DNA of 64,000 bases, from NCBI GenBank assembly GCA_947303395.1, contig CAMYYD010000001.1, forward strand, positions 124,001 to 188,000, written 5' to 3'. This document shows positions 49,802 to 59,400 of the stretch, piece after piece. Under the pieces are notes generated by a model. The model saw only the letters and a list, made by a program, of their open reading frames with translations, had not been told where the DNA came from and searched no databases. This DNA is from an uncultured Bacteroidales bacterium. Its GTDB lineage: Bacteria; Bacteroidota; Bacteroidia; Bacteroidales; F082. How positions within the stretch are numbered: the first letter of the stretch is position 1; each line of letters begins with the position of its first letter. The translations under genes were made by a program, and so were the position numbers.

Positions 49802-49839
49802 CAAAGATACTGATTTTTCTAAAAAATTTACTATTTTTG
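49802..49839. promoter_or_regulatory. Divergent -7 elements for ftsB-like and transglutaminase-like genes
   Basis: CAAAGATA at 49802-49809 is a minus-strand TATCTTTG box, and TATTTTTG at 49832-49839 is a plus-strand box. Each lies 16-18 bases before its start codon, so the two transcripts have very short leaders. Confidence 0.55.
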
Positions 49840-49855
49840 CAAAAATAAATTGTTT

Positions 49856-51481
49856 ATGAAAAAATTCATATTTGCCTTATTATCGGTCTCCATGACATTG
49901 GCTTTGTTTTCGCAGGACGACGAGTATCAAAAATTCATTGAGGCTCAACAAAAACAGATGAAACAGCAGAGCGAGCAGTATCAGAAAGAGCTGTCGGATA
50001 AAGATAAGGAGTATAAGGATTTTGTGGCTCGGCAGAATGCTGAATTCGCTGAATTTGTGGCTAAAGAATGGGCTCTTTTCGAAGATTTCAAACGCGAGAA
50101 TCTCGCCATGACAATGCCGAAGATAGAGAATGCGCCGGTTGCTGAAAATACTCAGGAAACTATTGAGGTTAAGTCATCGGAAGTTACATATTCCAAAGAG
50201 GAAGAGCTGCCAAAAGTGACACATTCGGTGGCGGTGGCTTATGAGGATGAGGACGACAATAATTATGAGGTGAAAAGCCGTATCGGCAAAGACGGTGCGG
50301 AGGAGCTTCCGACAAAGGATTTCGACAAGTCGAAGAAGTTTGCGATTGACAACAGCACTAATCTTTTGCTGAATTTTTACGGACGACAGATTTCAATCGC
50401 CGTCGACCCGAAACTGAAGTTTAAAAGTACCGGCGTAGAGGAAAAAGAGGTTGCCGATTATTTTTCAAAGATAGCGAAATGTGGTGATGAAACAAGTGCT
50501 TTATGGACTGAACTCACAAAGGTTGTCGATGATTTCGGACTTAACGAATGGGGCTATTTCTGCCTGGTGCGCGAGGTCTCCGAGAAGATGTTCGACAACG
50601 TCAACGACAGGGTGCTTTTCTGTTTCTACATGCTTCGTAACGAAGGCGGTTTCAAGACTCGTATGGCTCGCGGTAAGGTCTCCGGTAACCTGACTTTGCT
50701 TGTCGCGCTGGATAACAGCAAGGAGGTTTATTCTTACACTTACTTCCGCTTCGCTGACGATGAGACGGGAACGAAAAAAGTGAAATACTACATGGTTTAT
50801 GGTGGCGGAAAAGCCAACGAGGCTGTGTATTCTTACGATTTCTGCAAGCAGGATACCGAGAAAAAGCAGATGCATCTTGATTTCGACAAGATTCTGAACA
50901 TGGGCGAATGCGACGTGAACAGAACGCTCAAACTTACCAAGGACAAGAACGTGACTCTGCCTTACAACAAGGCTCACATGGCTTATCTCAACGATGTCCC
51001 GATGACTGTTTTCCCGATTTATTTCACATCGGCAGTGTCGATTGAGGCTCAGAAAGTTCTCCAGAAGAATTTCAACGAGATAAAGTCGCAATACACTCCT
51101 GCTCAGTTTATCCAGGTTTTGCTGCATTTCGTGCAGACAGCTTTCGAATATAAGACCGATGAGGATCAGTTCGGCTACGAAAAATATTTCTATCCGGAAG
51201 AGGTTATCGGTTATCCATATTGCGATTGCGAAGATCGCGCGGCTTTGTTCGCCTGGCTGGTTCAGAAATATACCAACGCGAAAGTCATTGGTCTTCAATA
51301 TGAAGGACATATCGCGACGGCAGTTTGGTTTGGCGACGATGCCGACGTTCAAGGCGACGGTTTCATGTATGGCGGCAAGAAATATTACGTCTGCGACCCG
51401 ACCTACATCAACGCCTCAATCGGTATGACGATGCCTCAGTTTAGAGGTAAAACACCGAAGGTTATTAAAATTAAAAAATAA
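49856..51481 (+). CDS. Exported protein with a C-terminal transglutaminase-like domain
   Basis: A 541-residue protein with a signal peptide (MKKFIFALLSVSMTLALFS). A Gln/Lys/Glu-rich coiled coil follows (about 22-85, containing QKQMKQQSEQYQKELSDKDK), then a beta-rich middle. The C-terminal transglutaminase-like domain (about 400-541) has a likely triad in CDCEDRAALFAW, YEGHIATAVWFG and YVCDPTYINAS. The ATG at 49856 is preferred over the in-frame TTG at 49850. It probably acts in the periplasm; the substrate is unknown. A membrane-anchored protein gene follows after 6 bases. Confidence 0.82.
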   Translation: MKKFIFALLSVSMTLALFSQDDEYQKFIEAQQKQMKQQSEQYQKELSDKDKEYKDFVARQNAEFAEFVAKEWALFEDFKRENLAMTMPKIENAPVAENTQETIEVKSSEVTYSKEEELPKVTHSVAVAYEDEDDNNYEVKSRIGKDGAEELPTKDFDKSKKFAIDNSTNLLLNFYGRQISIAVDPKLKFKSTGVEEKEVADYFSKIAKCGDETSALWTELTKVVDDFGLNEWGYFCLVREVSEKMFDNVNDRVLFCFYMLRNEGGFKTRMARGKVSGNLTLLVALDNSKEVYSYTYFRFADDETGTKKVKYYMVYGGGKANEAVYSYDFCKQDTEKKQMHLDFDKILNMGECDVNRTLKLTKDKNVTLPYNKAHMAYLNDVPMTVFPIYFTSAVSIEAQKVLQKNFNEIKSQYTPAQFIQVLLHFVQTAFEYKTDEDQFGYEKYFYPEEVIGYPYCDCEDRAALFAWLVQKYTNAKVIGLQYEGHIATAVWFGDDADVQGDGFMYGGKKYYVCDPTYINASIGMTMPQFRGKTPKVIKIKK

Positions 51482-51487
51482 TCAATT

Positions 51488-51931
51488 ATGAAAAAGAAAT
51501 TTTGGATAACAATTCTAATTATTTTGGCAGCGGCAGGTGTAGCATTTGCTGTGTATTACATCTGGTTTGCCGACCATAAGGAATATGTCGAGCCTGAGAT
51601 GCTTGAACCGGAAGTGTTTCATGATGTCGAGTTCGATGCCGACCTGCTGATTGGCGTGTGGAAAGAGGAGGAGAATTATTATCGTTACAACGAGGACGGA
51701 ACAGCGGTTACTTGGGACTTGGCTGATGATGTTGAGGAAGATGAAGGCACCGAGTTGACATGGACTCTCGAAGGTGACACGTTTACGCATTATTATCAGA
51801 TGGAGATCGGTGGAATAATTCCTAAAGTGTTCAATATGAAGGTGTTAGAGCTTGATTTTATGGAATATGAGGACGACTATGGCGTTAACCACAAATTCGA
51901 TAAAGTTGAGGAACTTCAACTGTTGAACTGA
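51488..51931 (+). CDS. Membrane-anchored lipocalin-like protein of unknown function
   Basis: A 147-residue protein with one N-terminal helix (about 5-27) and a compact acidic beta-rich domain. That domain contains LIGVWKEEENYYRYNEDGTAVTWDL and LTWTLEGDTFTHYYQM, a pattern seen in lipocalin-like DUF proteins of Bacteroidota. No function can be given. It is co-directional with the transglutaminase-like gene (6-base gap), and its stop directly abuts the stop of the convergent TPR gene. Confidence 0.72.
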   Translation: MKKKFWITILIILAAAGVAFAVYYIWFADHKEYVEPEMLEPEVFHDVEFDADLLIGVWKEEENYYRYNEDGTAVTWDLADDVEEDEGTELTWTLEGDTFTHYYQMEIGGIIPKVFNMKVLELDFMEYEDDYGVNHKFDKVEELQLLN

Positions 51932-53881
51932 TTATTCTGAGAAACGTTTCATCACCACGTAGGCTTCCGGGATTCCAAGCTCCCCGGCTTTGCTTAAGTC
52001 CTTGATAGCCTGCGATTTCTTGTTCAGATAAAGTAAAGTGAGCGCGCGGTTGTAGTATGCTTCCGCCAGATTTTGCTCGTATTGTATCGCCTTGGTGTAG
52101 TCCTCGACAGCTTTGTCGAACTCCTGCATCTGCAGATGGATATTGCCCATGTTATACCATACGTAAGGGTTTTTCTTGTTTTTGCCTAAAACTATCGAAA
52201 TGGTCTCCAAAGACTGCTGATAATCAGGCTTTTCCTGCGTTTGGACAAGGTTTTCAGAGGCTCGTTTTTGAGTAATATAGATGGAGTTGTCGTAGTTTTT
52301 ATCGTTGACAACCAGTTCGGCTTTGGCATTTTGCAAAACAGAGAGGTTAATTCCTGCGTAAACGCCTAAAACAGGGTCGTCGAGGAGAGTAGTGAAAATG
52401 TTTTCGCCTCGCTGATAGTTGTAAACCTCAAAATTGTAAATACCGTTTAGGAGAGTTCTAATGTTCTGATTATCAATGGTATTGATTATTGAATCGTTGA
52501 TAAACGAGGTGTGATTCTGGTCGAACAAATCGTTCACTATGTATGCCAACTTACCGTTGAGATTGTTGGTTTGCGAAATCTGGCTGAGTGTGGCGTCGAT
52601 ATAGTATTTATCGTTTTCCTTGATGTTGACGATGAAGCTTCCGCGAGGTTTAATGTCGATGTCGGAGAATTGAATGAGCGTTTTCTGACGGTTGCCATCA
52701 ATGAAATCCGACTCGAAAGTGATGATTTTGTTGTAATCCATCTTGGAGTAATGGCTGAACAGCGAGTCGACATTGGCTTGGTCTTCGTTCACAAATGCCA
52801 TGATTTGCTTGGCTTGCCATTGGTCTTGTTCCGCTCCTTTGATGTCGTTTTTTTCAAATTTCACAACCGACCTGTTGATCCAAGCGTCGATGAAATCGGG
52901 AAACAGCTCGATTACTTTGGTGAAATCGTCTTCCGCATTGTCCCAGTCCTTGAGTTTGTAATAGAGAATGCCGCGGTTGAAATATCCGTAGATATTTTGC
53001 GGGTTGATTTCAATCACCTTATTATATAATGCGAGCGCGATGTCGTATTCTTCTTTTATCGAGTAAATGATGGCGCGGTTGAAGTAGGTGAGGGCATTAC
53101 GTTGGTCGAGGTTGTTAACTTTCTCGTAATCGTTCAGCGCCGCGGTTGTATCGCCAAGGTTGAGGTACGCCACCGCCCTGTTGAAATATATGAGCGGGTT
53201 GTTCTTATCCATGCGCAGCGCGTTGTTAAAGTCGTTCATCGCCTCTTGATACTCCTCGCGTTCGAGTTCAATCATACCGCGGCGCGCTACTGCCTCGATA
53301 TTGAAGTAGTCGTTGTAAACGGCGCTGTTCATGTCGCTCAAGGCTCCGTCGAGGTCGTCGAGATAACGTTTGGCGATGCCTCGTGAGATGTAGGCGTTGG
53401 CGTTTTCTGGATTGATAATCAATGCGGTGTCGAACTCGGCGACGGCGTTTTTATAGTCGTTGAGGTGCATCAAGGTGGAACCTGACGCGATGTGAAGCTC
53501 CTCGCTGAACGGGTCGAGGCTGATGGCTTTCTTGTAATCGGCCATGGCGTCGGCGTAGTTCGAAAGGCGGTCGTTGGCAACGCCACGATAATGATAGGCT
53601 CGCACATAAAGCGGGTGTATCATCAGGGTTTTGGTGAAGTCATCGACAGCACCGCTATAGTCGCTCAGACTGTATTTTGCTATGCCTCGCAGGAAATATG
53701 CCTCAAAATCGTTAGGTTTGGCAATGATGGCGATGTTGAAATTCTGAATCGCTTCGGCGTAGTTTTCTTTCGACAGCTCTAGTTTTCCCATCAAAACGTA
53801 GTGTTTGTGGTTGATCTGAGCGTTCATCTCCGAAAAGGGGAGGATGGTCAGAAAGAGTAATATAACTAGTAATTTTTTCAA
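51932..53881 (-). CDS. Exported tetratricopeptide repeat protein
   Basis: A 649-residue protein with a signal peptide (about 1-21, ending MNAQ). Ten or so TPR units run from about 25 to 365 (for example AIQNFNIAIIAKPNDFEAYFLRG, AVAEFDTALIINPENANAYISRG). A non-TPR region of about 180 residues follows, then two more TPRs at the end (about 565-645). TPR arrays bind other proteins. The gene starts at the base next to the LytTR stop, so the two are likely translated from one message; a role with the envelope sensor upstream is possible. Confidence 0.88.
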   Translation of the reverse strand: MKKLLVILLFLTILPFSEMNAQINHKHYVLMGKLELSKENYAEAIQNFNIAIIAKPNDFEAYFLRGIAKYSLSDYSGAVDDFTKTLMIHPLYVRAYHYRGVANDRLSNYADAMADYKKAISLDPFSEELHIASGSTLMHLNDYKNAVAEFDTALIINPENANAYISRGIAKRYLDDLDGALSDMNSAVYNDYFNIEAVARRGMIELEREEYQEAMNDFNNALRMDKNNPLIYFNRAVAYLNLGDTTAALNDYEKVNNLDQRNALTYFNRAIIYSIKEEYDIALALYNKVIEINPQNIYGYFNRGILYYKLKDWDNAEDDFTKVIELFPDFIDAWINRSVVKFEKNDIKGAEQDQWQAKQIMAFVNEDQANVDSLFSHYSKMDYNKIITFESDFIDGNRQKTLIQFSDIDIKPRGSFIVNIKENDKYYIDATLSQISQTNNLNGKLAYIVNDLFDQNHTSFINDSIINTIDNQNIRTLLNGIYNFEVYNYQRGENIFTTLLDDPVLGVYAGINLSVLQNAKAELVVNDKNYDNSIYITQKRASENLVQTQEKPDYQQSLETISIVLGKNKKNPYVWYNMGNIHLQMQEFDKAVEDYTKAIQYEQNLAEAYYNRALTLLYLNKKSQAIKDLSKAGELGIPEAYVVMKRFSE

Positions 53882-54784
53882 CTATTTCTGGTATTTCATG
53901 AATGCGTCCATGATGGCTTCCTGATAAGTCTTCGACACCGTGATGTCTTTGATGCTGGTCGTGTCGAACTGAATCATGAATTCTGTCTGGTCTTTTTTAA
54001 GTGACGTGACGTGTAGCAGGTTGATCATAAACGAACGGTGGCAGCGTTGAATTGGGGTATCGCGCATGTCGTCGGATAGCTTCTTGAGGTTGGTCCTGAG
54101 GAAGAAGTCGACTATCTTATCGTTGTTTATGTATTTGATAATCACATAGTTATCGGCTGATTCTGCATAGAGTACGTTCTCCATGTTTATCGATAGTCTG
54201 ATTTCGCCTTTTTCATCTTTGAAATGCACGATGTTGCTGTCGGGAGTCCTCGAGCCTATTTCCTTGATTCTATTTTTAAGATATTGATTATCAAGGAATA
54301 GCAATGAGACTGTGTAAGGTATGAGCAGCATCCACACGGTGTTGGCTGTCGATTTCCAGAAGATGGAGAATATTGCCTCCCATGTTGTCATCTCCGGGTT
54401 GTCGTTGAGGAAGTTATCGACGAAGCCGACTTTATATGCTATGAAAACGTAGAATATTGACACTATGACGGCGTCGCTGACGAGCCAGATGACGTAGTCT
54501 GGGTAGGTGATTTGTACTTTTTTCACCACCAGGTTCATGATGACGCGGCTGAGTGATATCACCACCATGCCGACGAGCACCATCAGTGATGAGTACATGA
54601 AGTAGTTGGTGCTGCTGTTGTTAGGTATCCACGACTCCGAGTTGAACGGGCGGAATATGTTTATGAACACCAGAGAATAAACTGTGGTGAAGAGTATCAT
54701 CCTCACCACATTATTTGTTTCCAGCAAGTAGCTCGGAAGCTCCTTGTTGCCGAATATTTTCAGTTTATATTTTTTTGTATCCAC
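53882..54784 (-). CDS. LytTR-family DNA-binding regulator with membrane N-terminus
   Basis: A 300-residue protein. Four hydrophobic helices occupy residues 27-180 and replace the usual receiver domain. A LytTR DNA-binding domain follows (about 195-298, SINMENVLYAESADNYVIIKYINNDK, TPIQRCHRSFMINLLHVTSL). It is therefore a membrane-bound transcription factor, able to respond to an envelope signal without a separate kinase. The start codon is GTG, overlapping the TAG stop of the TonB gene by one base. It lies between tonB and the TPR gene in one continuous run. Confidence 0.88.
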   Translation of the reverse strand: MDTKKYKLKIFGNKELPSYLLETNNVVRMILFTTVYSLVFINIFRPFNSESWIPNNSSTNYFMYSSLMVLVGMVVISLSRVIMNLVVKKVQITYPDYVIWLVSDAVIVSIFYVFIAYKVGFVDNFLNDNPEMTTWEAIFSIFWKSTANTVWMLLIPYTVSLLFLDNQYLKNRIKEIGSRTPDSNIVHFKDEKGEIRLSINMENVLYAESADNYVIIKYINNDKIVDFFLRTNLKKLSDDMRDTPIQRCHRSFMINLLHVTSLKKDQTEFMIQFDTTSIKDITVSKTYQEAIMDAFMKYQK

Positions 54785-55467
54785 TACTGGAGTTTGAACA
54801 CGATAGGCAGTGTGTATTGTACACGCACTGGGTTACCGCGCTGTTTGCCAGGTTTGAATTTAGGAAGGCTTTGCACGACGCGCACAGCCTCTTCGTCGCA
54901 GCCGCCGCCGATGCCACGGAGCACTCTCACGTTGGAGATTGAACCGTCTTTTTCAACGACGAAGCCCACGAACACTCTACCTTGGATGTCGCTTTCACGA
55001 GCCATCATAGGGTATTTGAGGTTTTTCTGGACGTATTCGAGAAGTTTTGCAGGACCGCCAGGGTATTCAGGGTTTTCCTCCACTGAAAGGAACACTTCCT
55101 CTTCCTGGATATCTTCCTCTTCGATTTCTGGAGCTTCGTAGACGTATTCTTCAAGAACTTCGTTCTGGTCGACTTCAGCGTTGAGCTCGATATCTTCAAC
55201 TTCAACGTCGTCTTCCACCACTTGGATCTGCGTCACCTGAGGTTTTGGAGTCTGAATCTGAGGTTTTGGCTGTTCCTGTTTTGTGATTTCAACCATTTCT
55301 TCCTCGATGACTTCAACCTGTCTTGCAAAGGTGTCGATAGATTGTTTGTCGTAGCTCTTATATTCGAACACGCGCCAAACAATGAATAATGTAACTACCA
55401 AGCCGATGAGTGTAAACGTCAATCTCTTGTCGTCGAGACTCGCTTTAGGTGATTTTTTTATTTCCAT
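54784..55467 (-). CDS. tonB: TonB-family energy transducer
   Basis: A 227-residue protein with an N-terminal anchor helix (about 18-36). A periplasmic linker follows, with a Pro/Gln-rich part (PKPQIQTPKPQV near 69-80) and a strongly acidic part (VEDDVEVEDIE to EEDIQEEE, about 84-125). The C-terminal TonB domain (about 130-227) has YPGGPAKLLEYVQKNLKYP, GRVFVGFVVEKDGS and ending VRVQYTLPIVFK. It transmits ExbB/ExbD energy to outer-membrane receptors. The Lys/Pro linker of classical TonB is replaced largely by Glu/Asp, typical of Bacteroidota forms. Confidence 0.9.
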   Translation of the reverse strand: MEIKKSPKASLDDKRLTFTLIGLVVTLFIVWRVFEYKSYDKQSIDTFARQVEVIEEEMVEITKQEQPKPQIQTPKPQVTQIQVVEDDVEVEDIELNAEVDQNEVLEEYVYEAPEIEEEDIQEEEVFLSVEENPEYPGGPAKLLEYVQKNLKYPMMARESDIQGRVFVGFVVEKDGSISNVRVLRGIGGGCDEEAVRVVQSLPKFKPGKQRGNPVRVQYTLPIVFKLQ

Positions 55468-55531
55468 AACGTTTAATTTTAATCTTAGTCTAAAAACGCT
55501 GCGAAGTTAGCAAAAATTATTGAATTATGAG

Positions 55532-55936
55532 TTAATTTTTTATCATTTTTTTTCGGAAAATGATTTTAAAGATGAAAACGCCTAATACACAACCGATTAC
55601 GTCGGCTAGAAAATCATAAACGCTCCCGTATCTTCCTCTAAAAAAATGTGCTTGGAGGATTTCTGTCAGAGCTCCGTAAGATACTGCAATTAAAAGCGTA
55701 ATCAATTGAAGCTTAATACGATACAAATTCTCTCGTTCGCAAAATTCTTTCCTGTAGCCAAAGGCGATGGAGAAAGCGAAGGTGGCGAACATCAGAGTGT
55801 GCACCAGCTTATCCGGACCAAGCCATTCCCAGAATGTTCTGACTTTGGGAAAATAAGACCCCGGCAAACCGCAGAGTATCATGATGATGACACCGCACAA
55901 TAAGCCGGGGTAAATATGTCTTGATAGACGTTCCAA
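55532..55936 (-). CDS. VanZ-family membrane protein
   Basis: A 134-residue protein with four membrane helices, and the VanZ signatures DKLVHTLMFATFAFSIAFG (about 42-60) and SYGALTEILQAHFFRGRYGSVYDFLADVIGCVLG (about 86-119). VanZ proteins are linked to glycopeptide resistance in enterococci, but most members, including this kind, have no known role. It follows gcvH on the same strand with a 2-base gap. Confidence 0.88.
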   Translation of the reverse strand: MERLSRHIYPGLLCGVIIMILCGLPGSYFPKVRTFWEWLGPDKLVHTLMFATFAFSIAFGYRKEFCERENLYRIKLQLITLLIAVSYGALTEILQAHFFRGRYGSVYDFLADVIGCVLGVFIFKIIFRKKMIKN

Positions 55937-55938
55937 AA

Positions 55939-56316
55939 TTATCCGATGAGGGCTTTGTAACCTTCTGCATCGAGGAGGTTGTCCATCTCGGCTGCGTTTG
56001 TCACTTCAACTTTGATGATCCAGCCTTCGCCGTATGGGTCGCTGTTGACCTTTTCAGGAGCGTCTGCGAGTTCCTCGTTGAATTCGATGACTTTACCGCC
56101 GACTGGCATGAACATCTCTGAAGATGTCTTCACTGCCTCGATTGTTCCGAAAGTCTCTTCTGCCTCGAGTGTCTCGTCAAGTGTGTCGACATCAACGAAA
56201 ACGATGTCGCCAAGTTCGTGTTGTGCATAGTCGGTAATACCGATGTAAGCGTTGTCACCTTCTAAACGGATCCATTCGTGATCCTTAGTGTACTTTAAGT
56301 TTGTTGGAATATTCAT
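55939..56316 (-). CDS. gcvH: Glycine cleavage system H protein
   Basis: A 125-residue lipoyl carrier. The lipoylated residue is Lys63 in [15 protein letters not shown], and the fold begins [24 protein letters not shown]. It shuttles the methylamine group from GcvP to GcvT in glycine cleavage. The gcvP and gcvT genes are not in this window. It lies 93 bases after sprA and directly before vanZ; I recall the sprA-gcvH-vanZ order from other Bacteroidota. Confidence 0.96.
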   Translation of the reverse strand: MNIPTNLKYTKDHEWIRLEGDNAYIGITDYAQHELGDIVFVDVDTLDETLEAEETFGTIEAVKTSSEMFMPVGGKVIEFNEELADAPEKVNSDPYGEGWIIKVEVTNAAEMDNLLDAEGYKALIG

Positions 56317-56408
56317 ATCTTTTATTTAAAATTTAATTTTACAAATTAATTTCCGCTACAAAATTACAATATTTATTGTATCGTGCTTCACATTTCTAAA
56401 AATATTTT

Positions 56409-59400
56409 TTATTGCGACAGACTGAAGCGTGCCGTGATACCGGCGAAGACGTTGGTTGTCTTGTAAGCATTGGCAATGAACGGGTTGGTCATGTCGTATT
56501 TGAAGAACACCTGCATGCCGAGACGCTGGCTGAGGTTGTAGTCGCCGGTGAGGTAGATGTTCACTTTGTTCTGACCTGCGGAGATCTGGCTGTGACGCTC
56601 GTCGATGCTTCTCAATGTCGTGATGTCTCTTCTGAAACCGATGTCGAGCTTTAACTTGAGGTCGTTGCTCACTTTCTTGGAGCCGCTGCCGTCGAATAAT
56701 GACAGACTGAAGCCGAGGTCTTTGAATGTGTAGCCGCATCCTATCACGATCTCGCGACCGTTAACCTCGGTGATTTGGTTGTTGCTGAAGCCGAGGGTGA
56801 TGGTTCTCGATTTCTTGTATTCGATCGACGGTGTGAGCGAGTTCTGAAGTGCCAGTGTTATACCAAGAAGCGGTGTGTACTGCTCGCTGACAAGGATTTG
56901 CGAGATGTCGTATTGCGGTATTCTGATGTTGGTTCCGGTGAATACTGCCATCTGCTCTTTGGCGTTGTAGTTGACATTGTTTGTCCATGCCGAGATGGTG
57001 AATGTCGACTTGTATCCGTGTGTCAGGTTGATGGTCTTGAAAAGCTTCTTCAGCGCCGGGATCTTAGTCAAACCGGTGAAGTTGATGGTCCAGTTTGGAA
57101 GCGCTACGTTGCTGAATAGGTTGAGCGACACGTTACCTGGACTCTTTCCGCTATAGGCGGCGAGGAAGGCGTAAGTGAGCACTTCCTGTGACGACGCGGT
57201 ATATCCGTAAGGGAATCTGCCGTCGCCGACTTCGTCGTCGACGTAAGGCTCGCCCATGTCGACCCACGCGCTGTTTTGATGTGCCAGACGTTCAGCAATC
57301 TCAAGACGATAGTCGCACAAGTTATTAAAAAGTCTGTCGCCATCAGAGAAGGAAGTGGCTGTCATGAGGTAGGAAATGCTGTAGTTACCGCCGTTAGTCG
57401 GGGTGTAGAACTGGAAGATTCCCATCTCATCAGCTCTGAAATATTCGGAGAAGTTCTCAGCGTAAGCGCGGTTTCCTGACACTTCAATCTTGAGATCGGC
57501 GAACGGTTCAATCGACACCTTATAGTTGTATGTCTCGCTCAATCGTTCGGTGTAAGGTCTGTTGAATGTCGAGTCGGTGGTGAGCCAGCCTTTGTTGATG
57601 GCGTTGTTCAGCACGTTGTCGTTTTGTCCAAATACGAAACCGAGACCTGGAGCCATGGCGTTGCTCATTCCAAACATGTTTGGAGTGTGCATAAATCCAG
57701 GAAGTCCTACGCCGCTGCTCTTTGAATAGGTGAATGATACCTTCTTCACGCTGAGAAGTACGCGTATTGTGTTGTCGGCTATGACTTTACCGATGCTGTT
57801 GTCTTTCTTCGTCGTCACTGTGTCGGTTTTCTTTTCGCTGCCAGGAGCGCCTGGACCTCTAACTCTGCTGTTGTTTGAACGACGAGGTGACATGAGGTTC
57901 TTGAGATATGATGATCTGTTGTACAGCTTGGTGAGATCGGCGGTTGCCGTAAACTGAATGCTGTTGTCGTTTTCTATTGCGTTACCTTGACGCGCCTGGG
58001 TGTATCGTGAGCTGGCTGTCCAACGATAGTTGCCGGTGTAGCTTGTGGTGGCACCGAGCCAGTCGCAGAACGGCAGTTTATTAATAGGTATGGTGTAGCT
58101 CACTTTTGCTGTCTGAGTGAATCGTGAGATAGATCCGAAGTTGAGCAACTCATCACGGATTGTGTCTCTGTTGGCTTTCCACTCTTCACTGTCACGCTCA
58201 GGATTTCCTGATGGTTCGTAGATGTAAGCTTGCGTCTGTGCGGTGTATGTGAAGTTGAGATTCTTAGTCAAATCATAACGAAAGTCGTAGTTTCTTGTCC
58301 AGTCCCAGCTCTTTGCTGTAGTCTCTTTCAGAAGTATCAATCCTGACGATTTGTTACGCATCTTCTGTGTGTGAATCTGTCGGTACATCTCGGTATTAAA
58401 CGAGAAGCTCTTCGGCAGATAGTAGAGGTTGAAGTCCTTGAACAGTGTCATGTATGGCGATGATGCCCATTTCATCTTAGCGAATGGTGTCCATGGCTTG
58501 GCTCCAGTGGTGTATGAGTATCCGATGCCGCCGCGGTGCGACTTCTGACGGTTGTATTCCATGTCAGGTGTCGACTGTTCCTGGCTGGTGTAGGCATACG
58601 ATGCGTTGAGGTTCTCCACATCATAGAAATGCGGTTTCTTTGATCCGACGCGGTTTTTACGTAAGTTCGTCACGTTGAAGTTGGTTTGCGTGGTGACTTC
58701 TCTCGCCAGTGCGTTGAGCGAGTCTTTGCCTCTGTTGTCAAGGTCTTGCAGCGAGCGTTGAAGCTTCACGTCAGGATCGAGAGGGTTGTACTCAGGCGTG
58801 ATGGTGGTGTTGTTATGGTCGAAGTGAACAGGCACGGTCATACCGCTCTTTTCAGGAGCCATAAACTTGCCGAGGTCGATGTCGGCCGACACGCTGTAAT
58901 ATCTTTGTGAGCGCATGTCGTTGTCGGTGATCTTTGTCTCAAGCGATCCGTAGCCTGCCGATTTGTATGATCCAGCCACGGTGACGCGTCCGAGGTCGGC
59001 GAGATATGCTTCCACTCGTCCCGTCGCCGCATAGCCTCCGTTGCTGCTTAAGTCGGTCATTCTCAACTCGTTGATCCAGATGATGACGCTCTTGTCTTGC
59101 GCCACCTCGCCATCGACTTTCGGGTTTCTAACACCAATCATCATGGAACGAACTTCGCTGATGGTAGGATTACCCAACACCCTGATGGTGTTCTTGCCGT
59201 CTCTTTCGGAATAAAGTCTGTTGGTCTTGACGTCGGTGTTGCCGTTGGCGATGGCGGTGTTACGGTTTGATTTCACGTTGACAACCTTGTCGAACTCGAT
59301 GTCGAAGTTATTCGATTCTGGCCAGATGCCGTATTCGTCGGTAATCGAAGTGCCCCATGGCGTCATTTTCAACGGAACCTCGTATTCGTAGTAGTTGTCG

